Shown one piece after another: positions 47,072 through 56,898 of a stretch of 64,000 nt of DNA. The position numbers and the translations under genes are program-made. Position 1 is the first letter of the stretch. Every line of letters starts with the position of its first letter. Source of the stretch: an uncultured Planctomycetales bacterium (GTDB lineage: Bacteria > Planctomycetota > Planctomycetia > Isosphaerales > Isosphaeraceae); NCBI GenBank assembly GCA_903926465.1, contig CAIYJE010000119.1, forward strand, positions 1 to 64,000. The letters run 5' to 3'. The notes beneath the pieces are model-generated. The model searched no databases, was not told the origin of the DNA, and was given only the letters and a program-made list of their open reading frames with translations.

Positions 47072-47866
47072 ATGGATTCGTCAACTGCTCGGATACTTGG
47101 CGTCGCATCCACTCAGCGTCAAGTTCGTAAAGCGCAGGGGCCGGTTTGTGAAGCCCTTGAAGGCCGGCAACTCCTGAGCACCGTTCCGACCGCAACCACG
47201 GTTGACGTTCCACCTCCACCATCTTGGTTCGGGCCTGCTCATTTCGACCATGCGGGTGCACCAACCGATGGCTTGGGCACGCATGCATTTGATGCGGCAA
47301 AGCACAACCACGGTCCAAACGGGGCCGGGCTCGGCCGGCACGCTCACAAAACCGGAACCCCTGAAGCATTCCCAAAACACGGAACACCGCCTACGGGAAC
47401 GCCTCCAGCCATGACTGCAACCTTGAAGGCCGATTTCGATAAGCTGCAAACAGACATACAGGCCGTCCGTGCCAATTCCACGGTAACGCCCGCGCAAGAG
47501 CAGGCGGTTCACGCCGATTTTGACCAGATTGCCCAGGCCCTGGTGGCAAACGGTTCCACCCAGCAAGCGGCGTTTGACCAGCTTGCGGCCTTGCGCCCCT
47601 CTGGAAATCCGCTGACCACCCCAGTGGATATGGCCAGCCTGACAACCAAACTGACCGCCTTGGAAAGCCAGGGAGTTTCCGCCACGCTGGTCACCCAGAC
47701 CCTGGCCGACATTCAAACCCTTATTAACGGTTCACCCGTCACCACGGCCCAGCAGCAGACAATTCAGGCCGATATCCAGGCAATCCTGAAAGACTCTGGT
47801 GGCAAGATTGATCTGACCACCAATTCGGGCCACCCGGGCGGGCCTGGTTTTGGTCACGGCTTCTGA
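47072..47866 (+). CDS. Exported protein with N-terminal ALEGRQLLS motif and His-rich linker
   Basis: 264 residues. The N-terminus has basic residues and VCEALEGRQLLST, a LEPR-XLL-like sorting motif of planctomycete large secreted proteins. A Pro/His/Gly-rich linker follows (WFGPAHFDHAGAPTDG and AAKHNHGPNGAGLGRHAH), and the second half is a helical region rich in Gln, Ala and Thr with short repeats (ADFDKLQTDIQAVRANSTVTPAQEQ and QADIQAILKDSGG). The function is unknown; the histidine-rich linker could bind metal. GAGGA precedes the ATG at 47072. It has its own terminator downstream. Confidence 0.75.
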   Translation: MDSSTARILGVASTQRQVRKAQGPVCEALEGRQLLSTVPTATTVDVPPPPSWFGPAHFDHAGAPTDGLGTHAFDAAKHNHGPNGAGLGRHAHKTGTPEAFPKHGTPPTGTPPAMTATLKADFDKLQTDIQAVRANSTVTPAQEQAVHADFDQIAQALVANGSTQQAAFDQLAALRPSGNPLTTPVDMASLTTKLTALESQGVSATLVTQTLADIQTLINGSPVTTAQQQTIQADIQAILKDSGGKIDLTTNSGHPGGPGFGHGF

Positions 47867-47993
47867 ACCTGGTTCCTCTGCGGACACAACCATGAGGAAG
47901 CCGCGCCCGGTGGTTGATTCCTGCAAGGCCCCCCCCTCGCTCAACCTCTAACCCAGGGGGCAATCACTCGGGAAGTAGAATTCAAAAAATGTA

Positions 47994-48025
47994 AAACAGG
48001 CTCCTGGTGCACCAGGAGCCTGTTT
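47994..48025. terminator. Bidirectional terminator between the His-rich gene and cphA
   Basis: AAACAGGCTCCTGG pairs perfectly with CCAGGAGCCTGTTT over 14 bases around TGCA, with T-rich sequence following on one side. It lies between two convergent genes and probably serves both. Confidence 0.8.
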
Positions 48026-48067
48026 CGCATTTTTGAATATGGATAGATCGGCGTGGGCAAATTGCAA

Positions 48068-50737
48068 TCAGTCGGCAACTGGCAGTTCAGAGTGCAACTC
48101 GCTGGCAGCACCGGCCCCAAACTTGAGTTTCACCTCCGACGCATCTTGCAGCACCGTGGTGTGGTCGCGAAGAAAGTCAAAGGTGGTATCAATGGCGTCT
48201 GGCTGAATCAGCAGCAGTTCACCTGGCTCGGCGGCATCGAGCGCTGCCTGTACGGCAAGCAAAGCGTCATAAAACTCGTGGATCACCGCCACCCGGCCGC
48301 TCCCCTCCATCCCCTTACGAAATAGGGCACAGATTTCGCCAGAGGTGCGACCCCGCATGTACTGATCTTCGTACAGATAAACGATATCGAAATGCTCGGC
48401 GAGCATGCCCCCCTGCGCGACCATATCTTCATCACGTCGATCGCCAGCCGCCGAATAAACGGCCACTCGACGCTGGCAGGGAATCTCACGAATGGTTTCG
48501 AGAATCGCACTCAAGGACGAAGGGTTATGGCCATAGTCCAGGATGACCGTGGCCCCTTTGATCTCCAGAACATTGAACCGGCCGGGGACCTGGCCAACCT
48601 CTGCGTCAAAGCTCCGAACCCCCTTGCGGATGGAGTCGAGCGGGAAACCAGCCGACCAGGCAGCAGCCACCGCCGCTAGCAGATTTTCAACCTGAAACCC
48701 AACTCGCCCGCCGTGAGTCAGGGGCGCTTCTTCAACCCCCAGCAGATCGATCTCTCGGGAACCTTCCGCCAGAATCACACGCCCCTCACGCACAAAGATG
48801 GCACGGCCACGCTGAGCACGATGGGACAAAATACCGGGATGAGCCCAGTCTCTGGCGAAAAAGACGACCGAACCTCGGCAGCGTCTGACCATGGCGGCCA
48901 CCAGCGGATCAGCCGCGTTGAGCACGGCAAAACCATGCGGACCGACCGCATCCACAATGGTCCCCTTGACCCAGGCCAGGTCTTCGGGCGTGTTGATGTC
49001 GGAAATACCCAGGTGATCCCCGCCACCAATGTTCGTTACCACCGCAACATCACACTGATCAAAACCTAGCCCGGCCCGCAAGATTCCGCCTCTTGCGGTC
49101 TCAAGCACCGCCACATCCACTTCAGGATTCACCAGCACAGCCCGGGCGCTGGAGGGACCACTGCAATCCCCCGTATCAATCCGGCGATCATTGATGTAAA
49201 CGCCATCGGTGCAGGTCATGCCAACCTTTGCACCGGTTTGCCGAGAAAGATGGGCAATAAACCGGGTGACGGTCGTCTTCCCATTCACCCCGGTGATGGC
49301 AATCAAGGGGATCCGGCCCATCTCATCGGGCCCGAACATCAGATCGACAATGGCCTCTCCAACCGGCCGCGGTCGCCCGCGAGAGGGCTCCAAATGCATC
49401 CGCAACCCCGGTGCGGCGTTGACCTCGACAATCACGCCCCCTTGCTCTTCCAGCGGCTTGCGAACGCTGCGAGCAACCACGTCTATTCCGGCGATGTCCA
49501 GCCCCACCATCTTCGCCGCGGCAATGCACTGAGCCGCAACTTCTGGATGAAGCTCATCCGTAACATCGGTGGCGGTGCCACCCGTGCTTAGATTGGCGTT
49601 CCGCCGAACGAGCACCTTCTGGCCAGCCGGAGGTATCGATTCCGTGCTGTGCCCCTGCGCAGAAAGAACCTGCAGCGATGCCGCGTCCAGGGGAATTTTG
49701 CTGAGCGAGGTTGCGTGATCTTCACCGCGTCGGGGATCGGTATTCTCAAGGGCCACCAATTCGGCCACCGTCCGGGTGCCATCGCCAATCACGTGGGCAG
49801 GTTCGCGGCGGGCTGCGGCAATCACGCGGTCGCCCACAACCAGCACGCGGTAATCGTCTCCCTCGGCGAATTTTTCAACCGTCACCCGGCCCGAAGAACT
49901 GGCGTCGAAGGCTGCGTGGAAGGCCGACTCAATATCCTCTCGGCATTTCAGATTCGTAGCCACGCCTCGACCCTGATTCCCGTCCACCGGTTTCACCACC
50001 ACGGGGAAGCCAATTTCCTGAGCCGCAGCCCAGGCCGCTTCGAAACTGGTCACCGACCAGCCGTCTGGAACCGGTGCGCCAATAGACCGCAGCAGTTGCC
50101 TGGTAAGTTCTTTGTCTTTGGCAATTTCCTGAGCAATCGCGCCGGTCCGATCGGTCTCGGCGGCCTGAATCCGTCGTTGACGGGCCCCCTGGCCAAACTG
50201 GATCAAGCTTCCTGAAGACAGCCGGCGGGCCGGTATGCCGCGGATTTCGGCGGCTTTGACAATGGCCCGGGTGCTTGGGCCAAGGGTGGTGTTTTGATAC
50301 AGGGCCCGGATCTCGGCGATCGTCGCTTCCAGATCGGCGGGAGAGGCGGCCCGTTCGCCAACCAGTAACTTCCGTGCCAGGTCCACCGAAAGGCGAGCCA
50401 CGTTTTCTTCAGGGCAGCCCACGACCACGCGATCGGCACCGGGTTCCGTGGTTGGCCGCGTCAGGCTGAAGGTGACAGGAATTCCAGCCCGTTCCAGCAA
50501 GCCGCGAACCAGGAATTCGAGCAACTGCGCGGGGCGCATCCGCTCAACATGCGGATCGGCCAGGCTCGGGTCTTCGAGCGGCTTCATCAAACCTGGTGGC
50601 GGAAGAACCCGACTCAACCAGGGTGGCGTGGCATCGGCCAGTATCGACCGGCCAGTATCAACCACCCAGATCTCAAGCCCTGGGTGGAGTGACCAGATAT
50701 TCGGACCGCGCAGTGCGAGGACTTTGCGGATTTTCAT
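48068..50737 (-). CDS. cphA: Cyanophycin synthetase
   Basis: 889 residues, the usual length. It polymerises Asp and Arg into cyanophycin, a nitrogen and carbon reserve polymer. An N-terminal region (about 1-165) is followed by an ATP-grasp domain (about 210-470, VVVKPVDGNQGRGVATNL and IAGIDVVARSV) that activates the backbone, and a Mur-ligase-like domain (about 480-880) with P-loop ITGVNGKTTVTRFIAHL and VILDYGHNPSS. No cyanophycinase (cphB) gene is in the window. It is divergent from an ABC exporter and a DUF1854 gene, families often linked with cyanophycin loci. Confidence 0.96.
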   Translation of the reverse strand: MKIRKVLALRGPNIWSLHPGLEIWVVDTGRSILADATPPWLSRVLPPPGLMKPLEDPSLADPHVERMRPAQLLEFLVRGLLERAGIPVTFSLTRPTTEPGADRVVVGCPEENVARLSVDLARKLLVGERAASPADLEATIAEIRALYQNTTLGPSTRAIVKAAEIRGIPARRLSSGSLIQFGQGARQRRIQAAETDRTGAIAQEIAKDKELTRQLLRSIGAPVPDGWSVTSFEAAWAAAQEIGFPVVVKPVDGNQGRGVATNLKCREDIESAFHAAFDASSSGRVTVEKFAEGDDYRVLVVGDRVIAAARREPAHVIGDGTRTVAELVALENTDPRRGEDHATSLSKIPLDAASLQVLSAQGHSTESIPPAGQKVLVRRNANLSTGGTATDVTDELHPEVAAQCIAAAKMVGLDIAGIDVVARSVRKPLEEQGGVIVEVNAAPGLRMHLEPSRGRPRPVGEAIVDLMFGPDEMGRIPLIAITGVNGKTTVTRFIAHLSRQTGAKVGMTCTDGVYINDRRIDTGDCSGPSSARAVLVNPEVDVAVLETARGGILRAGLGFDQCDVAVVTNIGGGDHLGISDINTPEDLAWVKGTIVDAVGPHGFAVLNAADPLVAAMVRRCRGSVVFFARDWAHPGILSHRAQRGRAIFVREGRVILAEGSREIDLLGVEEAPLTHGGRVGFQVENLLAAVAAAWSAGFPLDSIRKGVRSFDAEVGQVPGRFNVLEIKGATVILDYGHNPSSLSAILETIREIPCQRRVAVYSAAGDRRDEDMVAQGGMLAEHFDIVYLYEDQYMRGRTSGEICALFRKGMEGSGRVAVIHEFYDALLAVQAALDAAEPGELLLIQPDAIDTTFDFLRDHTTVLQDASEVKLKFGAGAASELHSELPVAD

Positions 50738-51241
50738 GATTGACCCTGAAGAGGGCTAGGCCCTCTGCCTCAGCTGTTGGCACCAATCGACCGGGTTTTT
50801 CCCATCCGTCCGAATGGCCCCAACGTGTTTTGCCGACCCCACAGTTACTACGCGATCGGTACCCGACCTGGTCGAGCGCCCTTGGAAACTTTCAGAGCGT
50901 TTTTTTCCTGCGTGGTGAACCTTGGGTCAGGCCGATCCTGACCCGATGGCTTATTCCGGCAACATGCAGGTAAACCGACTGACAAGTTCCAAAAACTACC
51001 GATTTCCGCGTAATCTGAGCCGGCTCCGGGTCTGAACCAGGCCATATCGTCCTTGAAAGCCTGTGGCAAACCTGGCTACTCCACATACTCTAACACTTTG
51101 CACGATCTTTCCAGGCAGTACAATAAAGTTCTCGACCGGGCCAAACCTCGTCTATCGGGGCGATGGGGTTTTTCCGGATTGATCCACATTTGCAACTTCT
51201 GCAACTTCTCCAGTTCAAGACCTGCCCAGGAGCGGCTCACT
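50738..51241. other. Divergent regulatory region between cphA and the ABC exporter
   Basis: No gene in these 504 bases. A promoter-like pair is present at 51098-51124 (listed separately). The arrangement allows joint control of cyanophycin synthesis and the exporter. Confidence 0.55.
51098..51124 (+). promoter_or_regulatory. Candidate promoter of the ABC exporter / DUF1854 genes
   Basis: TTGCAC at 51098-51103 and TACAAT at 51119-51124 are separated by 15 bases, slightly short of the ideal. It is 118 bases upstream of the GTG start. Confidence 0.35.
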
Positions 51242-53581
51242 GTGCCAGAGCAGACCAATCCCATCGCGGCAATTCCGCAGCCTTACCGCGAAGAGGTTGA
51301 GCGCCGGCTTGAGCCGGGTGAGAGCATTATTTCCTGGTTCACTCCTGACCTGGAAACCGACTTGCAGTACGCCAGTGGACTGGTTTTGCTCACTAATCGG
51401 CGGGTTCTGGCCTCACACGCCAAATCTCCGGGTGGCCCCCTGGGAGACTGGCGAAGCTGGCCGCTGAGCGATGTGGCCGGCATGAAAGCGAAAGACCGAT
51501 CGGGGCTGGGCCAGGTGGAATTGCTTGGACCCGAGGGTCGGCTTCACCAATGGAGGTACACCGCCGCTCAGTCCAAAGGGGCTTCTCGGCTAGCTCAGCG
51601 CTTTGATGCGCTTCAAAACCATGACGCTCTGGCCGAACAGGGGAACGGATCGACCATTTGCCCGAGTTGTGGCAATGTTTACCCGGCCGAAGAGCTGGAA
51701 TGCCCCGAGTGCGCGGTTGGCACGGAACCTCAGAAGACATCGGGGGCCCTGCTCCGCCTGGTCAAGTTTGCCATGGCCAGGGGTAAGCTGATCGCCCTGG
51801 GTTTTGGCCTCACCGTTGCCGCCACCGCGGTGAGCCTGGTACCTCCCTACCTGACCGAACCCCTGGTCGATAACGTCCTGGTACCTCGGCAATCTGGGGT
51901 ACCGGTGCCATTTTCGGCCGTCTGGGGTTACCTGGGCCTGATGTGCCTGGCCGCGTTGATGGCCTGGGTGCTGGACTGGGGCAAAACGTTTGTGATGGCG
52001 CTCGTGAGCGAGCGGGTATCGGCGGACCTTCGTGACCGAACCTATCGACAGCTCATCGGACTCTCGCTCGAGTTTTTCGGAGGGAAGCGCACGGGCGATC
52101 TGATGGCCAGAATCAGTAACGACACCGACCGAATCAACTACTTCCTTTCGGTTCACCTGCTCGATTTTGCGACCGATGTCCTCATGATCTTGGGAACCGC
52201 GCTCATTCTGGTGACAAAATCACCGATGCTCGCCGCCGCCACCCTGGTTCCTATTCCCCTCGCCCTCTGGATGACGGTACGGGTCCGGAACAGCCTGAGG
52301 CACGGTTTTGATTCCGCAAACCGCGCCTGGTCGGCCATGATGAGTGTTCTCACCGACACCATCCCCGGCATCCGCGTGGTCAAAGCCTTTGCTCAAGAGT
52401 CCAGAGAAGTCGATCGGTTCGAACGGGCGAATAAACACATCGTCCGGACCAATGATCGGGTCAATCGGGTCTGGTCGTTTTTTGATCCCCTTCTTGGTCT
52501 GGTTTCACAGGGCGGCTTGCTGGTGATCTGGGTTGTCGGGGCCTGGCTGGTCTTCTCCAACAACCTGAAAGTTGGCACCCTCACCCTGTTCCTCACCTAC
52601 CTGGCTCGGTTCTACGGGCGTCTGGAATCGATGAGCCGGATGGTTCAGGCCACTCAGAAGGCTGGCGCTAGTGCCCAGCGAATCTTCGAGATCCTGGATC
52701 GGGTACCCAGCGTGGCCGAGCCGGTGCGACCAATCCAGCCCGGCCGCCTGGCCGGCGCAATTGAATTGAAAGATGTCGACTTCCGGTACGGCAACCGCCA
52801 GGTCCTCTTCAACATCAATCTGAAAATCACTCCCGGCGAAATGATCGGCCTGGTCGGACCCACAGGCGCCGGCAAGAGTACCCTGGTGAACCTGATCTGC
52901 CGGTTCTATGACGTTCAATCTGGAATGGTGCTGGCCGATGACACCGATATCCGCAGGTTCCCCATTTCAAGCTATCGCTCGAACATCGGGATCGTGCTTC
53001 AGGAACCGTTCCTGTTCTACGGCAGTATTGCGGAAAACATTGCGTACGGACGGCCAGACGCCTCCCGAGCCGATATCATTGCCGCCGCAAAAGCGGCCCG
53101 TGCTCACGATTTTATTTTGCGGCTTCCAGACGCCTATGACACCCCGGTGGGTGAGCGGGGACAGAATCTCTCGGGTGGCGAGCGGCAGCGGATCTCCATT
53201 GCTCGTGCCCTGCTAATCAACCCCGCAATCTTGATTCTCGATGAAGCCACCAGCGCCGTGGATACTCAGACCGAACGGGAGATTCAGGATGCACTGGAAA
53301 ACCTGATCCAGGGCCGCACCACCATTGCCATTGCCCACCGCCTGAGCACCCTGCGCAAAGCGGACCGCCTGGTGGTTCTGGAACGGGGCCGAATTGTCGA
53401 AGTGGGTCGCCACGACACACTGATCGACAAACCCGACGGAGCGTTCGCACGCCTCCATCGGGCCCAGATCGAACTTGCCGGCCTGGGCGTGAACGCAGGC
53501 CACACTCCAGAAACCCATGAACCAGACGGCCAGGATGTCCACAAATCCGGGGCACCGGTCACGCCGGAGGAATCTCGATGA
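51242..53581 (+). CDS. ABC exporter (fused permease-ATPase) with N-terminal PH-like domain and zinc ribbon
   Basis: 779 residues from the GTG at 51242, which has AGGAG nine bases upstream. Residues about 8-125 form a PH-like (bPH) domain (EVERRLEPGESIISWFTPD and LVLLTNRRVLA). CPSCGNVYPAEELECPEC near residues 138-155 is a zinc ribbon. Six membrane segments (about 180-470) and the ATPase follow: Walker A GPTGAGKST, signature LSGGERQRISIARAL and Walker B ILILDEATSAVD. PGAP names a relative a cyanophycin-metabolism-associated ABC transporter; this family link is from memory. It overlaps the DUF1854 gene by four bases and diverges from cphA, supporting a shared role. Its substrate is unknown. Confidence 0.85.
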   Translation: MPEQTNPIAAIPQPYREEVERRLEPGESIISWFTPDLETDLQYASGLVLLTNRRVLASHAKSPGGPLGDWRSWPLSDVAGMKAKDRSGLGQVELLGPEGRLHQWRYTAAQSKGASRLAQRFDALQNHDALAEQGNGSTICPSCGNVYPAEELECPECAVGTEPQKTSGALLRLVKFAMARGKLIALGFGLTVAATAVSLVPPYLTEPLVDNVLVPRQSGVPVPFSAVWGYLGLMCLAALMAWVLDWGKTFVMALVSERVSADLRDRTYRQLIGLSLEFFGGKRTGDLMARISNDTDRINYFLSVHLLDFATDVLMILGTALILVTKSPMLAAATLVPIPLALWMTVRVRNSLRHGFDSANRAWSAMMSVLTDTIPGIRVVKAFAQESREVDRFERANKHIVRTNDRVNRVWSFFDPLLGLVSQGGLLVIWVVGAWLVFSNNLKVGTLTLFLTYLARFYGRLESMSRMVQATQKAGASAQRIFEILDRVPSVAEPVRPIQPGRLAGAIELKDVDFRYGNRQVLFNINLKITPGEMIGLVGPTGAGKSTLVNLICRFYDVQSGMVLADDTDIRRFPISSYRSNIGIVLQEPFLFYGSIAENIAYGRPDASRADIIAAAKAARAHDFILRLPDAYDTPVGERGQNLSGGERQRISIARALLINPAILILDEATSAVDTQTEREIQDALENLIQGRTTIAIAHRLSTLRKADRLVVLERGRIVEVGRHDTLIDKPDGAFARLHRAQIELAGLGVNAGHTPETHEPDGQDVHKSGAPVTPEESR

Positions 53582-54072
53582 GCAAAGAGGCCGTCAGACT
53601 GACCCAACCCGCGAATTTCTCTCTGGAGCTAGATTCCTGGGGGCGGTTGATACTCACCGATGAAACTGGGACCCGATTCACCGGCGTCGAACCTGTCCGG
53701 GCGTTCCCACTTACGGAACCCCAGCGCTGGATTGCATTGGTGGATGCCGAGGGGCGAGAGCGGGTCATGATCGAGGAACCCGACCAGCTTCCTCTGGAAC
53801 TCCGCAAGATCCTGACCGACGAGATGTCGAAACGCGAATTCTTGCCCGTCATCACCAAGATTGAAAAGGTTGAGGGGGACCCACCAATCTGTTACCTGTC
53901 GGTCATCACCGACCGTGGGCCTGTCCGGTTCTCCGTCGAGGGAGAAGAACTCGTCCGCCGGGTTGGAATCAACCGGATCGTCATTGTGGACCAACGCGGC
54001 CAAAGATACCTGATTCCAGATATCTACAAGCTCGACCCTGCGAGCCTCAAGCTTTTGAATCTGTTCCTTTGA
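53578..54072 (+). CDS. DUF1854 domain-containing protein (cyanophycin-locus associated)
   Basis: 164 residues. The sequence (FSLELDSWGRLILTDETGTRF, FPLTEPQRWIALVDAEGRE, YLSVITDRGPVRFSVEG and VDQRGQRYLIPDIYKLD) matches DUF1854, whose function is unknown and which is often encoded next to a PH-domain ABC exporter and cphA. No membrane segment or signal is seen, so it probably works in the cytoplasm, perhaps as a partner of the exporter. It begins at the exporter's last codons (ATGA overlap), indicating translational coupling. Confidence 0.85.
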   Translation: MSKEAVRLTQPANFSLELDSWGRLILTDETGTRFTGVEPVRAFPLTEPQRWIALVDAEGRERVMIEEPDQLPLELRKILTDEMSKREFLPVITKIEKVEGDPPICYLSVITDRGPVRFSVEGEELVRRVGINRIVIVDQRGQRYLIPDIYKLDPASLKLLNLFL

Positions 54073-54408
54073 CCAGGTTTTGCCCGTCACATCGGTCACG
54101 ATCCAATCAAGCCGCACAATCTCTCAGAGATTCAGCATTGCAGTCATTTGACCTGCAAAGATTTCCCGCCACGTCTGACGATGAACGTGCGGGGTAAGTT
54201 TCTGAGTCCGTCCAAGACGGTACGAGGAAACTCATTCAGGACAGAGAGCCTTGAAGCATGAATGCTTGCAGGCAATGCCTGAAGTACCCTTGCCCGAAAT
54301 GCTGACCCTCAATACACTCCGCACACAATCTCCACCCGGCCGCCCAGCGGATCGGGGGCGGGCAGTCACGGACCGACTGCCTGGCGGGAGGAAGGATTCC
54401 TGCAACCG
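54073..54408. other. Intergenic region after the DUF1854 gene
   Basis: No gene in 336 bases. Short imperfect hairpins are present (TTGCAG/CTGCAA near 54138, GCAGGCAATGCCTG near 54268), none convincing as a terminator. Confidence 0.45.
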
Positions 54409-55593
54409 ATGCAGCCCGCAGTCATTTCGCGCCTGGCCTTCACTGCGTTCACGCTCTTGCTCGTGGTTTTCACGGGCTCTGGGTGTGCTATCACCCGGCA
54501 TATGGCGCCAAATCCGCTCCATCGTCCCTGCACCGAAGAATACACCGTTACCGATGATGGCTGGCGGCTAGGCATTCGCCATGTTCGTCCCGATGTCGAA
54601 GACCCCACCAAGCTTCCCGTGGTGCTGTGTCACGGACTCGGCCTGAACGGTACATTCTGGACGATCACCGATCACCACCTGCCCCAGCAACTGGCAGCGC
54701 AGGGGTACCATGTTTTTATTCCCGATATGAGAGGCTCAGGAGCCAGCCACCGGGTGGGGATGAAGGGAATCATCAACCAGAGGGTCCTTCGTCAGACCAC
54801 CATGCTGGAAATTGGCGACGGCGGCTGGTGCGTGGATGATGAGGTCAACCACGATGTTCCTGCCATTCTGAACCACATTCAGCGAGAAACCGGACACGAA
54901 CGTGTTAACTGGGTGGGCCATAGCCTGGGTGGCATGCTGATGTTTGCCTACCTGGAAACCTCTCCAGAAGCCTGGCGCATTGCCAACTTTGTAGGCATGG
55001 GGAGTACCGTGGTGCAGGCGGAGTGGCCTCAGACGAAGATGCTCAAGGCCAATCGAGCCATCCGTGGCCTGCTGCGAATTGTGAGCACCGGTCGAATCGC
55101 TCGGCCGATGATGTTCGGACGCCCGCCCGGGCTTGAGAGCATTGATCGCTTGTACTACACCGCTTCCAATGTTGACCGTACCACCGTCAATCGGTTCTAT
55201 GGCTACACCCTGGAAAACCCAGGCCGAGGCGCGCTTAAACAGCTAGACCCCTACCTGGAGTACGGCACCTTCGTCTCATCTGATGGCAAAACCGATTACT
55301 ATGATCATCTGGGCCGAGTTTCCACCCCGCTCCTGATGATTGCCGGTGATGGCGATATCATGTCCGACATCGCTTCGACAGAACTTTCGTTCAATGGCGT
55401 TTCAAGCCAGGATAAAACCCTGAAACGTTACGGGCGATCCCAGGGCCACATTCATGACTATGGCCATTGCGACCTGGTCTGGAGCCGCTACGCACCCCGC
55501 GAGATCTTCCCCGAAGTGATTCAATGGCTGAACGCGCGTCAGCCCAAACTCCCGTCGGCCCAGTCGGCCCCTGGCCAAATTGGCCATCACTGA
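54409..55593 (+). CDS. Alpha/beta-fold lipase/esterase, lipoprotein-like signal
   Basis: 394 residues. A hydrophobic leader ends GSGC (about residue 25), a possible lipoprotein signal though the -3 position is unusual. The hydrolase core has LCHGLGLNGTFW, the nucleophile elbow VGHSLGGMLM, a probable acid in MIAGDGDIMSD and a C-terminal GHCDLVWS supplying the histidine. It resembles gastric/lysosomal acid lipase-type hydrolases. The substrate is unknown. It may be anchored in the envelope. GGAAGG lies 12 or more bases before the ATG. Confidence 0.87.
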   Translation: MQPAVISRLAFTAFTLLLVVFTGSGCAITRHMAPNPLHRPCTEEYTVTDDGWRLGIRHVRPDVEDPTKLPVVLCHGLGLNGTFWTITDHHLPQQLAAQGYHVFIPDMRGSGASHRVGMKGIINQRVLRQTTMLEIGDGGWCVDDEVNHDVPAILNHIQRETGHERVNWVGHSLGGMLMFAYLETSPEAWRIANFVGMGSTVVQAEWPQTKMLKANRAIRGLLRIVSTGRIARPMMFGRPPGLESIDRLYYTASNVDRTTVNRFYGYTLENPGRGALKQLDPYLEYGTFVSSDGKTDYYDHLGRVSTPLLMIAGDGDIMSDIASTELSFNGVSSQDKTLKRYGRSQGHIHDYGHCDLVWSRYAPREIFPEVIQWLNARQPKLPSAQSAPGQIGHH

Positions 55594-55703
55594 AATTCCA
55601 TCAGGACGGTCAGTTCTGAGCGAATTCAGCTGACGGCTCCCCTCTGAAGAAATGCCTGAGTGCCTGGCCCTCTTGCTACACTCAAGGTCTCTCAATCAGC
55701 CTT

Positions 55704-56636
55704 TCACTTCCTCAGGTGTGTGTCGAACCAATCTGCAAAAACCTGAAGATCCTCCTGCGATCTCCAGAAGTCTCCCCAGCCGTGCCCCTTGCCGGCCCGA
55801 ACGATCACACGCACCGGCGATCCCCCAACCGCTTCCGCCCGCTCCGCAAAACTAACGGCCTGCTGTAGCGGCACAACCTTGTCCGCATCTCCATGAATGA
55901 GGACGGTGGGCGGTAAGCTCGATGTCACATGGTAAATAGGCGAGATGGCCCGCCCAAGCTCAGGCCGACCAGCCTCGGTCTCAGCACCCGGCCCAAAAGC
56001 GACCTTGAGAGGCTCCATCGGACCAAGTCCCACGGCATCGATTGTTGGCCCACCATAATTCAGGAAGTCGGTTGGCGGAAAGAAAACGGCCACCGCTTGC
56101 ACCAAGCTACTTTGGCGATCAACCGGGTCTAGAGCATCGGCAACTCCAGGACCACCTTGCGCGGCGATCATGAGGGCCAGCTGGCCACCCGAACTAGAAC
56201 CGGTAATTCCAATCCGATCCGCCTGAATTGCAAACCGTTCGGCGTTCGAACGGATAAAGCGCACGGCACGATGGACGTCGGCCACCTGTTCCAGAATCGT
56301 GAACCTGGGCTGCGAGCTGGTTACCACCGCAAATACGGTGTAGCCACGCTCCAGAAACGGTTGATAATCGTCAGGCCGAATCGTGACCATCAACGGTGTG
56401 TCTTTGCTGGAAAGCCAGCCGCCGTTCACCAGAAAAACGATCGCAGACCCGTTGGGCTTAGCCGGCTGGAACAGATCCAGCGTTAGCGCCATACCAAACT
56501 TGCGCCCGTAGATCAGATCCTCGGTCCGACGTACCGTTGCAGCCGGATCATCACCGGCCAGGCACGACACATACGGGGCCAAGGTTGCAACCAGAACCAG
56601 TACATTTAGCCACCACCGTTTGCCAATCGGCTGCAT
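55704..56636 (-). CDS. Alpha/beta hydrolase, BD-FAE-like esterase, exported
   Basis: 310 residues. The leader (LNVLVLVATLAPYVSC) is an export signal. The core has VFLVNGGWLSSKDT in place of the usual HGGG oxyanion motif, the nucleophile elbow GITGSSSGGQLALM, and GDADKVVP and GKGHGWGDFWR for the acid and histidine. Relatives include feruloyl- and acetyl-xylan-type carbohydrate esterases. The ATG at 56636 has GAGGGG six bases upstream; an in-frame ATG 24 codons earlier lacks one. Confidence 0.86.
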   Translation of the reverse strand: MQPIGKRWWLNVLVLVATLAPYVSCLAGDDPAATVRRTEDLIYGRKFGMALTLDLFQPAKPNGSAIVFLVNGGWLSSKDTPLMVTIRPDDYQPFLERGYTVFAVVTSSQPRFTILEQVADVHRAVRFIRSNAERFAIQADRIGITGSSSGGQLALMIAAQGGPGVADALDPVDRQSSLVQAVAVFFPPTDFLNYGGPTIDAVGLGPMEPLKVAFGPGAETEAGRPELGRAISPIYHVTSSLPPTVLIHGDADKVVPLQQAVSFAERAEAVGGSPVRVIVRAGKGHGWGDFWRSQEDLQVFADWFDTHLRK

Positions 56637-56898
56637 TTGGTTGCCCCTCAATGCTTGACAATGCGCAAAACTTCCAGAAAAACTCACGATTGACCAGGCA
56701 ATAACCATGTTTGATCAACTCCAACCCAGAGTCCAGCACTTGCCCTGTGTGGCCCCTGGAAGTGAACCAAGCCACTGAGGCTGCCAGTAACCTGGCACGG
56801 CGAATTCTGGACATGATTCATCAGCCTGTTCGGCACACACGGTCAACCAGCCAGCTCAACAGATCGCTGAAATCACTTGCAGGGAACGGAGAGTCGCA

